22,502 nucleotides of DNA from an uncultured Roseburia sp. (GTDB lineage Bacteria > Bacillota > Clostridia > Lachnospirales > Lachnospiraceae): assembly GCA_900542495.1 (NCBI GenBank), contig UQNW01000037.1, positions 1 to 22,502 on the forward strand, given 5' to 3'. The first letter of the stretch is position 1. Every line of letters starts with the position of its first letter. Of this stretch, positions 8,160 through 16,779 are shown in pieces. The notes under the pieces were generated by a model. The model saw only the letters and a list, made by a program, of their open reading frames with translations. It did no database searches and was not told the origin of the DNA. The translations under genes were made by a program, and so were the position numbers.

Positions 8160-9053
8160 TTACTGCTTGATCTGTACATCAATCTGCTGATATGGAATGG
8201 AAATATTGTTTTCATCCAGCGCATATTTGATATTTTCTAACAAACGCCACTTGGTATCCCAGTAATCTGCTGTGTTTACCCAGATTCTAAGCCCAATGTC
8301 TACCGAGGAAGCTCCAAGATTATCTACAAACACAATGGCATCCTCTTCCGGCAGTCTTGCCGGATCATTTCTGCCGATCTCATATAAAATATTTTTTGCC
8401 GTACGGATATCTGCTTCATAACCAATACCTACCACAATGTCCACCCGCCGTTTATCCATATGCGATACATTGACCAGACTGCTGTTGGACAGATTACCGT
8501 TTGGAATGACGATCATTTTATTGTCTACGGTCTTTAACTTGGTATAGAAAATAGAAATCTCGTATACCGTTCCTTCATTCGAGCCCTCAATGATATAATC
8601 TCCTACCACAAAAGGTTTCAGCAAAAGAATCAGCACTCCGCCTGCAAAGTTGGAAAGACTTCCCTGCAGTGCAAGACCAACCGCCACACCACAGGAGCCA
8701 AGCACTGCCACTGCTGAGGTAGTTGCTATCCCAAACAGACTTAAGATCGTCATGATCAGTATAAAATACAGTGCATATTTTACCACTGCCGACAAGAACT
8801 GAATGACTCCCACATCCGCATTTCTGCGCTCCATCGTTTTTCTTACGATCTTAACGATCAGACCGATCAGTTTTGCTCCCACTGCATAAACGATAATTGC
8901 AATGACAACCTGCAATGCAAAATTCAAAAGATCTGGAACAAGGTTTTGAAAATAAGTACGGATGATCCCCGGATTTTTTGCAACCTCCTGAAGATTCTCC
9001 TGCGCTTCGGCAATGGCTTCCACTGCCTCTGTTGTATTAACTGTCAGCAACAT
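8160..9053 (-). CDS. mscS: small-conductance mechanosensitive channel, MscS family
   Basis: A 297-residue inner-membrane channel that opens under membrane tension to release solutes on hypo-osmotic shock. Three hydrophobic segments are visible at about residues 41-66, 90-108 and 113-146. The last is the pore helix with the Gly/Ala-rich signature GVAVGLALQGSLSNFAGG. It is followed by KPFVVGDYI and the soluble beta domain (VIPNGNLSNSSLVN, about 182-195). The N-terminal 30 residues are an extra Ala/Glu-rich segment. The ribosome site GAGGG lies 7 bases before the ATG. It starts 15 bases after the serA stop and is therefore the likely last gene of the leu-ilv-ser operon. Confidence 0.94.
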   Translation of the reverse strand: MLLTVNTTEAVEAIAEAQENLQEVAKNPGIIRTYFQNLVPDLLNFALQVVIAIIVYAVGAKLIGLIVKIVRKTMERRNADVGVIQFLSAVVKYALYFILIMTILSLFGIATTSAVAVLGSCGVAVGLALQGSLSNFAGGVLILLLKPFVVGDYIIEGSNEGTVYEISIFYTKLKTVDNKMIVIPNGNLSNSSLVNVSHMDKRRVDIVVGIGYEADIRTAKNILYEIGRNDPARLPEEDAIVFVDNLGASSVDIGLRIWVNTADYWDTKWRLLENIKYALDENNISIPYQQIDVQIKQ

Positions 9054-9068
9054 TTTTCTGCCCTCATT

Positions 9069-10232
9069 TTATTTTACTTTACGAACTTTTAAAACACCTT
9101 CGATATTCTCTAATTTTTCGATCACATCATCTGTGACAGGAGAATCCACATCGATCAGTACATATGCATAATCGCCCCTGGATTTATTGGTCATGCCTGC
9201 GATATTCATTCCGGCATCTCCTAAAGTTGTGGAGTACTGGCTGATCATACCGCTGACGTTTCTATGTAAAATACCAATTCTTCCGGCAGTTGTGCATGCT
9301 CCCATAGAGCAGTCCGGGAAGTTCACAGAATGAACGATATTACCGTTCTCCATGTAATCACGGATTTCTCTGACTGCCATGATTGCACAGTTATCCTCAG
9401 ATTCTGCTGTGGAAGCTCCAAGATGTGGTGTTACGATACATCCTTTTGCTCCAACCGTTGTCGGATTCGGAAAATCTGATACATATTTTTTGATTTTTCC
9501 AGCTGCTAATGCTTCCACCATTGCTTCTTCGTCTACAAGAAGATCTCTTGCGAAATTCAATACGATTGCATTCGGCTTCATCATGGCAATGGCTTCTGCA
9601 TTGACCATTTTCTTTGTGGAATCCAAAAGTGGAACATGAATCGTAATATAGTCACACTCACGGTAAATATCTTCCACGTTGCTGATGTGCTTTACGCTTC
9701 TCGAAAGATTCCATGCTGCACTGACAGAAATATATGGATCATAACCATACACATCCATTCCCATATGGATTGCTGCATTTGCAACTAACACGCCGATTGC
9801 TCCAAGACCGATCACACCAAGCTTTTTACCAGAGATCTCAGTTCCGGCAAAATTCTTTTTCTGTTTTTCTGCTGTTTTTGCAATGTTCTCATCATTCTGG
9901 TTTGCAAGGCACCAGTCGATACCGCCAACGATATCACGGGATGCATATAACATTCCTGCAAAAACAAGTTCTTTGACACCGTTTGCGTTTGCTCCCGGAG
10001 TATTGAACACAACAATTCCTTTTTCTGCACATTTGTCTAATGGAATATTGTTGACGCCAGCACCTGCTCTTGCTACTGCAAGCAGGCTGTCTGGAAGTTC
10101 AAGATCATGCATCGCAGCACTTCTTACGAGTGCTGCATCTGCCTGATTTAAGTCTTCTACTTTTTCATAGTCATTTGAGAAAAGATCCAATCCTACGGAT
10201 GCAATTGGATTTAAGCAATTATATTTGAACAT
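9069..10232 (-). CDS. serA: D-3-phosphoglycerate dehydrogenase with C-terminal ACT domain
   Basis: Oxidises 3-phosphoglycerate to 3-phosphohydroxypyruvate with NAD, the first step of serine synthesis. The 387 residues show the substrate domain with RAGAGVNNIP (55-64), the NAD-binding Rossmann motif GLGAIG (142-147), the catalytic Arg (R229 in NFARD) and catalytic His (H270 in PHLGAST). A C-terminal ACT domain spans about 321-387, where serine feedback is expected. The usual catalytic Glu in the DVFxxEP region is replaced: the matching stretch reads SDFPNP, with Asn at about 256. The ATG overlaps the serC stop by one base (TAATG), and the ribosome site is formed by the final Glu codons of serC. 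The pairing with serC supports the function. Confidence 0.93.
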   Translation of the reverse strand: MFKYNCLNPIASVGLDLFSNDYEKVEDLNQADAALVRSAAMHDLELPDSLLAVARAGAGVNNIPLDKCAEKGIVVFNTPGANANGVKELVFAGMLYASRDIVGGIDWCLANQNDENIAKTAEKQKKNFAGTEISGKKLGVIGLGAIGVLVANAAIHMGMDVYGYDPYISVSAAWNLSRSVKHISNVEDIYRECDYITIHVPLLDSTKKMVNAEAIAMMKPNAIVLNFARDLLVDEEAMVEALAAGKIKKYVSDFPNPTTVGAKGCIVTPHLGASTAESEDNCAIMAVREIRDYMENGNIVHSVNFPDCSMGACTTAGRIGILHRNVSGMISQYSTTLGDAGMNIAGMTNKSRGDYAYVLIDVDSPVTDDVIEKLENIEGVLKVRKVK

Positions 10233-11314
10233 TATGCATTTTCCTCCTCAAACTTCTTCATAAATTCTACTAACTTCTCAACGCCCTCTTTTGGCATTGC
10301 GTTATAGATAGATGCTCTCATTCCACCTACGGTACGGTGTCCTTTCAAGTTTACAAAGCCTGCTGCGGCAGCTTCTTTTACAAACTTGGCATCTAACTCT
10401 TCATTGCCGGTCACAAAAGGAACATTCATAAGGGAACGGTCTTCTTTTCTGACGGTTCCTTTGAATAATTTGCTCTGGTCTAAGAAATCATATAAGATTT
10501 TTGCTTTCTCTTCGTTGCGCTCTTTCATCACAGAAAGTCCGCCCATTTTCTTTAACCATTTGAACACTTTGCCGCAGATGTAAATATTGTAGCAAGGCGG
10601 TGTATTGTAAAGGGAATCATTGTCTGCCTGTGTTTTCCATTTTAACATGGTTGGTGTTCCCGGAAGGACATCATCTGTGATCAGATCTTCACGGATAATT
10701 GCGATCACAACTCCGGCAGGTCCGATGTTCTTCTGAACACCGCCGTATACTACACCATAATTTGTGACATCCATTGGTTCAGACAAAAAGCAGGAGGATA
10801 CGTCAGATACTAAGATCTTGCCCTTTGTATTTGGAAGTTTTTTGTATTTTGTTCCGTAGATTGTATTATTTTCGCAGATGTATACATAATCCATATCATC
10901 TGTGATCGGAAGATCCGAACAATCCGGGATATAAGAGAAAGTCTCGTCTGCGGATGAAGCAAGTTCCACTGCCTCTCCATAGATTTTTGCTTCCTGGAAT
11001 GCTTTCTTCGCCCACTGACCAGTCAGAATGTATCCGGCTTTGCGGTTTTTCATCAGGTTCATTGGAACCTCTGCAAAGAACTGGGAAGCTCCACCCTGTA
11101 AAAAGAGTACTTTGTAGTTATCCGGGATATTTAAGAGATCTCTTAAATCCTGCTCTGCCTCTTTGATGATGTTGTCATACACTTTGGACCGGTGGCTCAT
11201 CTCCATAACAGACATGCCGCTTCCCTGATAGTCTAACATCTCATCTGCTGCTTCCTTTAATACTTCCTCTGGCAGAACGGCTGGTCCTGCGGAAAAATTG
11301 TAAACTCTGCTCAT
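10232..11314 (-). CDS. serC: phosphoserine aminotransferase
   Basis: PLP enzyme converting 3-phosphohydroxypyruvate and glutamate to phosphoserine and 2-oxoglutarate. From the chosen ATG (360 residues) it begins MSRVYNFSAGPAVLPEEVL, the family signature. It has LQGGASQFFAEVPMN (phosphate/PLP-binding loop) and the PLP lysine K195 in YGGVQKNIGPAG, and ends with KLVEFMKKFEEENA. An ATG two codons upstream (11320) overlaps the ilvB stop. The ATG at 11314 stands 8 bases from the GGAGGAG ribosome site, better than 4 bases for the upstream one, and gives the conventional N-terminus. Both are possible. It is tightly coupled to ilvB upstream and serA downstream. Confidence 0.95.
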   Translation of the reverse strand: MSRVYNFSAGPAVLPEEVLKEAADEMLDYQGSGMSVMEMSHRSKVYDNIIKEAEQDLRDLLNIPDNYKVLFLQGGASQFFAEVPMNLMKNRKAGYILTGQWAKKAFQEAKIYGEAVELASSADETFSYIPDCSDLPITDDMDYVYICENNTIYGTKYKKLPNTKGKILVSDVSSCFLSEPMDVTNYGVVYGGVQKNIGPAGVVIAIIREDLITDDVLPGTPTMLKWKTQADNDSLYNTPPCYNIYICGKVFKWLKKMGGLSVMKERNEEKAKILYDFLDQSKLFKGTVRKEDRSLMNVPFVTGNEELDAKFVKEAAAAGFVNLKGHRTVGGMRASIYNAMPKEGVEKLVEFMKKFEEENA

Positions 11315-11319
11315 AATCA

Positions 11320-13008
11320 TTACTCCTCCTGTTTCTTTTTCAAGTCTTCCCCGGTAAAAGCGGAACTGATTGCTTCACCCGGAGCAACCATTGGCCATAC
11401 CTTGTCATCACTATTTATGATACAGTCTATTACAACCGGGGTATCAGATGCAAGTGCTTTCTTTAAAACTTCGTTAAATTCTTCACGATTTGTTGCACGA
11501 TAACCGGTTGCACCCATAGCTTCTGCCAATTTTACATAATCCACACCGTCATCTAAAACGGTTGCAGAATAACGTTTCTCATAAAACAAATCCTGCCACT
11601 GTCTGACCATTCCAAGTACATGGTTATTAATGATCACTTCGATGAGTGGTAATTTTTGTCTCACTGCAGTTGCAATTTCATTCATATTCATACGGAAACA
11701 TCCGTCTCCGGCAATATTGATGACCTGCTTATCCGGACATCCGATCTGTGCGCCGATTGCAGCACCAAGACCATATCCCATTGTTCCAAGTCCTCCGGAT
11801 GTCAGAAGTGTTCTCGGCTTTTTGTATTTGTAATACTGTGCTGCCCACATCTGATGCTGTCCTACCTCTGTCACGATCACAGCATCTCCGTTCGTCTCCT
11901 TGTAGATCTCCTCGATCACATAAGGACCAGACAGACCTGTTTTCGGGTAAGTCAGCGGATATTTTACTTTGTAATCCATGATATGTGTGATCCATTCCGT
12001 GTGGTTCATCTGTATCAGGCGATCATTCACACGCTGTAAGATCTCTTTGATATCTCCGATCACAGATGCATCGGTCTGGATGTTTTTATTGATCTCCGCA
12101 GGGTCCACATCAAACTGTAAAATGTTTGCCTGACTTGCAAATTTCTTTGCATTGCCAAGCACACGGTCTGAAAACCGGACACCGACTGCAATCAAAAGAT
12201 CACATTCACTGACACCAAGATTGGATGCCTTGGTTCCATGCATACCAAGCATTCCGGTATAAAGATCATCCTCTCCGTCAAAAGCACCCTTTCCCATTAA
12301 GGAGTCACAGACAGGTGCATCCACCATTTTTACAAACTTCTTTAATTCCTCGCTGGCGCCGGAGATCACTGCTCCACCACCGACAAATATGTACGGTTTC
12401 TTTGCCTTCTGGATCATCTTGACCGCTTTGTTTAAATCTTCCTCTGTGATCGTCTGTGAAATTCCTGAGATCACTTCCGGCTCTTTTGCCTTGTATTCCG
12501 TCTTCGCTGCCGTGATATCTTTTGGGATATCCACAAGAACCGGACCCGGTCTTCCGGTCTGCGCAATTTTAAACGCACGGCGGATCGTGTCTGCCAGTTT
12601 ATGAATATCCTTTACAATAAAGTTATGTTTTGTGATCGGCATTGTGATTCCCGCAATGTCGATCTCCTGAAAACTGTCTTTTCCAAGTAATGGAACATTT
12701 ACATTGCAGGTGATTGCCACCACTGGAACAGAATCCATATATGCGGTTGCGATTCCGGTGACAAGATTCGTTGCCCCCGGTCCGCTTGTTGCAAAACAGA
12801 CTCCTACTTTTCCCGTACTTCTCGCATAGCCGTCCGCCGCATGGGACGCACCCTGCTCATGGGAAGTCAGAACATGTCTGATTTCATTCTGATGTTTGTA
12901 TAATTCATCATATACATTTAAGATAGCGCCGCCCGGATATCCGAATACAGTATCAACCTTCTGTTCTTTCAGACATTCGATCACGATCTGCGCACCTGTT
13001 AACTGCAT
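11320..13008 (-). CDS. ilvB: acetolactate synthase, large (catalytic) subunit
   Basis: Thiamine-diphosphate enzyme that condenses two pyruvates, or pyruvate and 2-oxobutyrate, in the first common step of valine, leucine and isoleucine synthesis. The 562 residues contain GYPGGAILNVYDELY (23-37), the TPP-activating Glu E51 in SHEQGASHAADGYAR, the FAD-domain region (about 190-330), and the TPP/Mg motif GDG (434-436) through NN (461-462). WQDLFYEKRYS near residue 471 is typical of anabolic acetohydroxyacid synthase. No small regulatory subunit gene (ilvN/ilvH) is adjacent, although biosynthetic ALS enzymes normally have one. It lies between ilvD and serC; its last codons (Gln-Glu-Glu) form the serC ribosome site. 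Confidence 0.95.
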   Translation of the reverse strand: MQLTGAQIVIECLKEQKVDTVFGYPGGAILNVYDELYKHQNEIRHVLTSHEQGASHAADGYARSTGKVGVCFATSGPGATNLVTGIATAYMDSVPVVAITCNVNVPLLGKDSFQEIDIAGITMPITKHNFIVKDIHKLADTIRRAFKIAQTGRPGPVLVDIPKDITAAKTEYKAKEPEVISGISQTITEEDLNKAVKMIQKAKKPYIFVGGGAVISGASEELKKFVKMVDAPVCDSLMGKGAFDGEDDLYTGMLGMHGTKASNLGVSECDLLIAVGVRFSDRVLGNAKKFASQANILQFDVDPAEINKNIQTDASVIGDIKEILQRVNDRLIQMNHTEWITHIMDYKVKYPLTYPKTGLSGPYVIEEIYKETNGDAVIVTEVGQHQMWAAQYYKYKKPRTLLTSGGLGTMGYGLGAAIGAQIGCPDKQVINIAGDGCFRMNMNEIATAVRQKLPLIEVIINNHVLGMVRQWQDLFYEKRYSATVLDDGVDYVKLAEAMGATGYRATNREEFNEVLKKALASDTPVVIDCIINSDDKVWPMVAPGEAISSAFTGEDLKKKQEE

Positions 13009-13093
13009 TCTCTAAATCCCCTTTCGTGTTTCCATATCTAATTGCTTCACCAATGCTTCCAAAATCCGGAAAGCACCCGTGAACCACTTTTCT

Positions 13094-14770
13094 TTAATCA
13101 TTCTTTCCCGGAATCTGTAAGATTGCTCCTCGGTTGCCGGATGTTACCATAGATGCGTAACGCGCAAGGTAGCCGGTGGTAACTTTTGGTTCTCTTGGCT
13201 GCCATTTTGCCTTACGTGCTGCCATCTCTTCATCGGACACTGCAATATCCAAGGTCATCTCAGGGATATTGATTTTGATGATATCTCCCTCTTCCACAAG
13301 AGCGATTGGTCCGCCGACTGCTGCCTCCGGTGACACATGACCGATGGAAGCTCCACGGCTCGCACCGGAAAAACGTCCGTCCGTGATGAGTGCCACGGAG
13401 GAACCTAATCCCATTCCTGCAATTGCGGAGGTTGGATTTAACATTTCTCTCATGCCAGGTCCGCCTTTTGGTCCTTCGTAACGGATCACGACAACGTCAC
13501 CTGCCACGATCTTTCCACCTTTGATCGCAGCAATCGCATCTTCCTCACAGTCAAACACTCTTGCCGGACCTTCATGCACCATCATCTCATCTACCACTGC
13601 AGAACGTTTTACAACGCCTCCATCTGGAGCAAGATTTCCTTTTAATACTGCAAGACCACCTGTCTTACTGTATGGATTGTCAACCGGACGAATTACCTCC
13701 GGGTTCTTATTCACTGCATTTTTAATATTTTCTCCGACTGTTTTTCCGGTAACGGTCATACAGTCTGTGTTGAGCAGTCCAATGTCTGCTAACTCTTTCA
13801 TAACGGCATAGACACCGCCTGCCTCATTTAAGTCCTCCATATAAGTTGGTCCTGCCGGTGCAAGATGACAGAGGTTCGGTGTTTTTTCGCTGATCGGGTT
13901 AGCGAAAGATATATCAAAATCAAATCCTACCTCGTGTGCTATTGCAGGAAGATGTAACATACTGTTTGTGGAACATCCCAATGCCATATCTACGGTCAGG
14001 GCATTTAAGATTGCTTCTTTTGTCATGATATCTCTTGGACGGATATTCTTATTGTACATATCCATAACTGCCATTCCGGCGTGTTTTGCAAGTTTGATAC
14101 GCTCTGAATAAACTGCAGGGATGGTTCCATTTCCGCCTAATCCCATACCGAGTGCTTCTGTCAGACAGTTCATCGAGTTTGCGGTGTACATTCCTGAACA
14201 GGAACCACAGGTTGGACAAACTTTCTCTTCATACTCTTTTACTTCCTCCTCCGACATTGTTCCCGCTGCGTAGGAACCGACTGCCTCAAACATGGAAGAA
14301 AGACTTCTCTTTTTGCCGTGCACATGACCTGCAAGCATTGGTCCACCGGATACGAATACAGTCGGAACATTGATTCTTGCTGCTGCCATCAAAAGTCCCG
14401 GAACGTTTTTATCACAGTTTGGAACCATGACAAGTGCATCGAACTGATGTGCGAGTGCCATACACTCGGTGGAATCTGCGATCAGATCTCTTGTGACAAG
14501 AGAATATTTCATCCCGATATGTCCCATTGCAATTCCATCGCACACTGCGATTGCAGGGAATACAACCGGAACACCGCCAGCTTCTGCAACTCCTAATTTT
14601 ACTGCGTTTACAATTTTATCCAGATTCATATGACCAGGTACGATCTCATTATATGAGCTTACGATACCTACCATTGGTTTTTTCATTTCTTCTTCGGTAA
14701 AGCCCAATGCATTGAAAAGGCTTCTGTGTGGTGCCTGCTGCATCCCTGATTTTACATTATCACTCTTCAT
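13094..14770 (-). CDS. ilvD: dihydroxy-acid dehydratase
   Basis: Iron-sulfur dehydratase that makes 2-keto acids in valine and isoleucine synthesis. The 558 residues start MKSDNVKSGMQQAPHRSLF and include CDKNVPG (C119), CPTCGSCSGMYTANSMNC (185-202, cluster ligand probably C191) and SGGPMLAG (141-148). GRFSGASRG lies in the C-terminal half, with LVEEGDIIKINIPEMTLDI near the end. The N-terminal region reads VPGHMNL, where [2Fe-2S] members have a Cys (PCN). The [4Fe-4S] E. coli-type enzyme also has VPGH, so this one is probably oxygen-sensitive, fitting an anaerobe. The ribosome site is AAAGGA. It has 85-base spacers on both sides within the operon. Confidence 0.96.
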   Translation of the reverse strand: MKSDNVKSGMQQAPHRSLFNALGFTEEEMKKPMVGIVSSYNEIVPGHMNLDKIVNAVKLGVAEAGGVPVVFPAIAVCDGIAMGHIGMKYSLVTRDLIADSTECMALAHQFDALVMVPNCDKNVPGLLMAAARINVPTVFVSGGPMLAGHVHGKKRSLSSMFEAVGSYAAGTMSEEEVKEYEEKVCPTCGSCSGMYTANSMNCLTEALGMGLGGNGTIPAVYSERIKLAKHAGMAVMDMYNKNIRPRDIMTKEAILNALTVDMALGCSTNSMLHLPAIAHEVGFDFDISFANPISEKTPNLCHLAPAGPTYMEDLNEAGGVYAVMKELADIGLLNTDCMTVTGKTVGENIKNAVNKNPEVIRPVDNPYSKTGGLAVLKGNLAPDGGVVKRSAVVDEMMVHEGPARVFDCEEDAIAAIKGGKIVAGDVVVIRYEGPKGGPGMREMLNPTSAIAGMGLGSSVALITDGRFSGASRGASIGHVSPEAAVGGPIALVEEGDIIKINIPEMTLDIAVSDEEMAARKAKWQPREPKVTTGYLARYASMVTSGNRGAILQIPGKND

Positions 14771-14790
14771 ATTCTGTCATTCCTTTCTCT

Positions 14791-14832
14791 CACCTGAAGT
14801 TATCATTCAGCCCGGATTTTCCTCCTCAGGTG
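14791..14832 (-). promoter_or_regulatory. inverted repeat in the leuB-ilvD spacer
   Basis: CACCTGA (14791-14797) pairs with TCAGGTG (14826-14832) around a 28-base loop containing an AGGAGG that is not followed by a start codon. It lies between the leuB stop and the ilvD ribosome site. It has no U-tract. It might be an mRNA processing or stability element; the evidence is modest. Confidence 0.3.
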
Positions 14833-14855
14833 ATACCATTCCATCTTTCTGTATT

Positions 14856-15956
14856 TTAAATACGCTCACAGATCAGATCGCCCATCTGTGATGTACCAAC
14901 CTGTGTTACATATGCTTTCTTTGCATCTTCCTGCGGCATAATGTCGATCGTGCGGTAACCGTCTTTTAACACCTGTTTGACAGCTGATTCTATCGCATCT
15001 GCCTCTTTATCAAGATCAAATGTATAGCGGAGCATCATCGCTGCGCTTAAAATCGTTGCGATCGGATTGGCAATTCCTTTTCCTGCGATATCCGGTGCTG
15101 AACCGCCGCTTGGCTCATACAGACCAAATCTGGTATCATTCAGACTTGCGGAGGATAACATTCCGATAGAGCCGGTCACCATACTTGCCTCGTCTGATAA
15201 AATATCTCCAAACATATTCTCCGTCAAAATGACATCAAACTGTTTTGGATCTTTGACAAGCTGCATTGCACAGTTGTCTACGAGCATATGCTCATAGGTG
15301 ACTTCCGGATAATCTTTTGCGACTTCTTCCACTACTTTTCTCCATAATCTGGAGGAATCTAAAACATTTGCCTTATCTACGCTTGTCACTTTCTTTCTGC
15401 GCTTCATGGCAATATCAAATCCGCGCTTTGCGATTCTTCTGATCTCGTTTTCATTGTAAGCAAGCGTATCGGTTGCGGTCATCACACCGTCAACCATCTC
15501 CGTCTTTCTCGCCCCAAAGTAAAGACCTCCGGTCAGTTCGCGCATGATCATCATATCAAATCCATCTCCGATAATATCGTCACGGAGCGGGCACGCTTCT
15601 TTTAATTCTTCATATAAATAAGCAGGTCTTAAATTTGCAAATAAATTCAAAGACTTTCTCAATTTTAACAGTCCTGCCTCCGGTCTTAATTCCGGAGCCA
15701 GTTTGTACCATGGGGAAGTCTGTGTGTTTCCACCGATCGATCCCATCAGAACTGCATCCGATGCCCTTGCAGCTGCAATTGCCTCATCGGTAAGCGGCAC
15801 GCCTGTCGCATCAATTGAACATCCTCCCATTAAAATATCTTCATACGAAAACGAATGTCCGTATTTTTCCCCTGCTTTATCTAAAACTTTCTTTGCCTCT
15901 GCCACGATCTCCGGTCCGATTCCATCACCTGAGATCACACCAATATGACACTCCAT
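14856..15956 (-). CDS. leuB: 3-isopropylmalate dehydrogenase
   Basis: Oxidatively decarboxylates 3-isopropylmalate with NAD in leucine synthesis. The protein (366 residues from the chosen start) has IGVISGDGIGPEIVAEAKKV at the N-terminus and MGSIGG, followed by LLKLRKSLNLFANLRPA (substrate-binding Arg residues). It also has ELTGGLYFG, the metal-binding NMFGDILSDEASMVTGSIGM and EPSGGSAPDIAGKGIANP. The longest open frame starts with TTG two codons earlier; the ATG at 15956 sits six bases after GAGGGA and is preferred. It is the first gene of the leuB-ilvD-ilvB-serC-serA-mscS run. leuA and leuCD are not in the window. Confidence 0.96.
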   Translation of the reverse strand: MECHIGVISGDGIGPEIVAEAKKVLDKAGEKYGHSFSYEDILMGGCSIDATGVPLTDEAIAAARASDAVLMGSIGGNTQTSPWYKLAPELRPEAGLLKLRKSLNLFANLRPAYLYEELKEACPLRDDIIGDGFDMMIMRELTGGLYFGARKTEMVDGVMTATDTLAYNENEIRRIAKRGFDIAMKRRKKVTSVDKANVLDSSRLWRKVVEEVAKDYPEVTYEHMLVDNCAMQLVKDPKQFDVILTENMFGDILSDEASMVTGSIGMLSSASLNDTRFGLYEPSGGSAPDIAGKGIANPIATILSAAMMLRYTFDLDKEADAIESAVKQVLKDGYRTIDIMPQEDAKKAYVTQVGTSQMGDLICERI

Positions 15957-16061
15957 ATCCAATCCCTCTTTTCTTCCATTTCACAGCCTGTCTGTGCACG
16001 TCCGTGAATCTATATCTTTTTCACTTTAGCACAGTAATTACCGACAGTATTTATAAAGAAT

Positions 16062-16090
16062 ATAATATAGTATCTTTGGAAACATTTCAA
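16062..16090 (-). promoter_or_regulatory. promoter of the leuB-ilvDB-serCA operon
   Basis: TTGAAA (16085-16090), a 17-base spacer and TATTAT (16062-16067) on the minus strand. The predicted leader is about 100 bases. It has short hairpins but no T-box consensus, no leucine-rich leader peptide and no terminator-like stem, so attenuation is not supported. Just upstream (16100-16150) lie AT-rich dyads, including CTATA-N5-TATAG (16135-16149) and an imperfect ATAG...CTAT repeat, possible regulator sites. Confidence 0.7.
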
Positions 16091-16153
16091 CTATCATTGC
16101 TATTTTTCTTTTTTATAATAGTTATAACTGTTACCTATAGAAAATATAGCTTA

Positions 16154-16684
16154 TCATTCCTCACATACATAATGATAAACACTTTCGTATAATTCTGTTC
16201 GCACTCTCTGAAACTCATCCTCTGAAAGCGGTTCCGGTGCTGACATGATCCGCAGGGGGATTTCATGCCGGTCTTCTCCCATCGGCGGCTGGATATATGG
16301 ATATTCGTTAAAAGTGAACCCATGCCGCTCATAAAATCCTATTCTTCTTTTTTTCAGGGAATCCTCCGGCAATTCCACCTCCAGAACAACTTTTCCTGCT
16401 TTCTGCCTTGCCAGTTCCTCTAACATTTTTCCACCGATCCCACTGTTTCTTGCTTTCTCACTGACTGCAAAATGCTCGATAAAGACAAATTCCGCAAACT
16501 CCCAGACTGCTAAAAATGCCAGAAGCCCTCCCTTGTTTCTTACACCGAGCAGTTCATATTTTTCCTCATCCAGAAGTTTTTGCTGTCCTTCCTTTTTTCT
16601 TCTCTCATCTGCCGGAAAACTCTGTTCCATAATACGATAAACTTCTTCAAAATCACTTCTATCCAGCTTTTCAAGACAAACCAT
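16154..16684 (-). CDS. GNAT-family N-acetyltransferase, substrate unknown
   Basis: A 176-residue protein with the GNAT fold. The start is MVCLEKLDRSDFEEVYRIM. A central beta strand EFVFIEHFAVSEKARNSGIG leads into the acetyl-CoA pyrophosphate-binding turn (R/Q-x-x-G-x-G/A equivalent RNSGIGG, about residues 82-88). The motif B strand-helix VVLEVELPEDSLKKRRIGFYERHGF follows. The C-terminal tail (RIMSAPEPLSEDEFQRV) is specific to a subgroup often annotated only as GNAT. An AGGGAAA ribosome site precedes the ATG. There is no recognisable promoter in front of it, so it probably depends on read-through from yajC. The acyl acceptor cannot be inferred. Confidence 0.88.
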   Translation of the reverse strand: MVCLEKLDRSDFEEVYRIMEQSFPADERRKKEGQQKLLDEEKYELLGVRNKGGLLAFLAVWEFAEFVFIEHFAVSEKARNSGIGGKMLEELARQKAGKVVLEVELPEDSLKKRRIGFYERHGFTFNEYPYIQPPMGEDRHEIPLRIMSAPEPLSEDEFQRVRTELYESVYHYVCEE

Positions 16685-16779
16685 TTTCTTTCCCTTTCAT
16701 CATCATATTTTGATCCGGATCATGCGTGAGACAGCAGCTCCATAAGCAGCCCACTTCCCTGATGCTCTTTCAGATACAG

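Noticed and set aside
15957..16055. leucine T-box or attenuator in the leuB leader
   Set aside because: No T-box consensus, no leucine-rich leader ORF and no terminator stem with a U-run in the 100-base leader.
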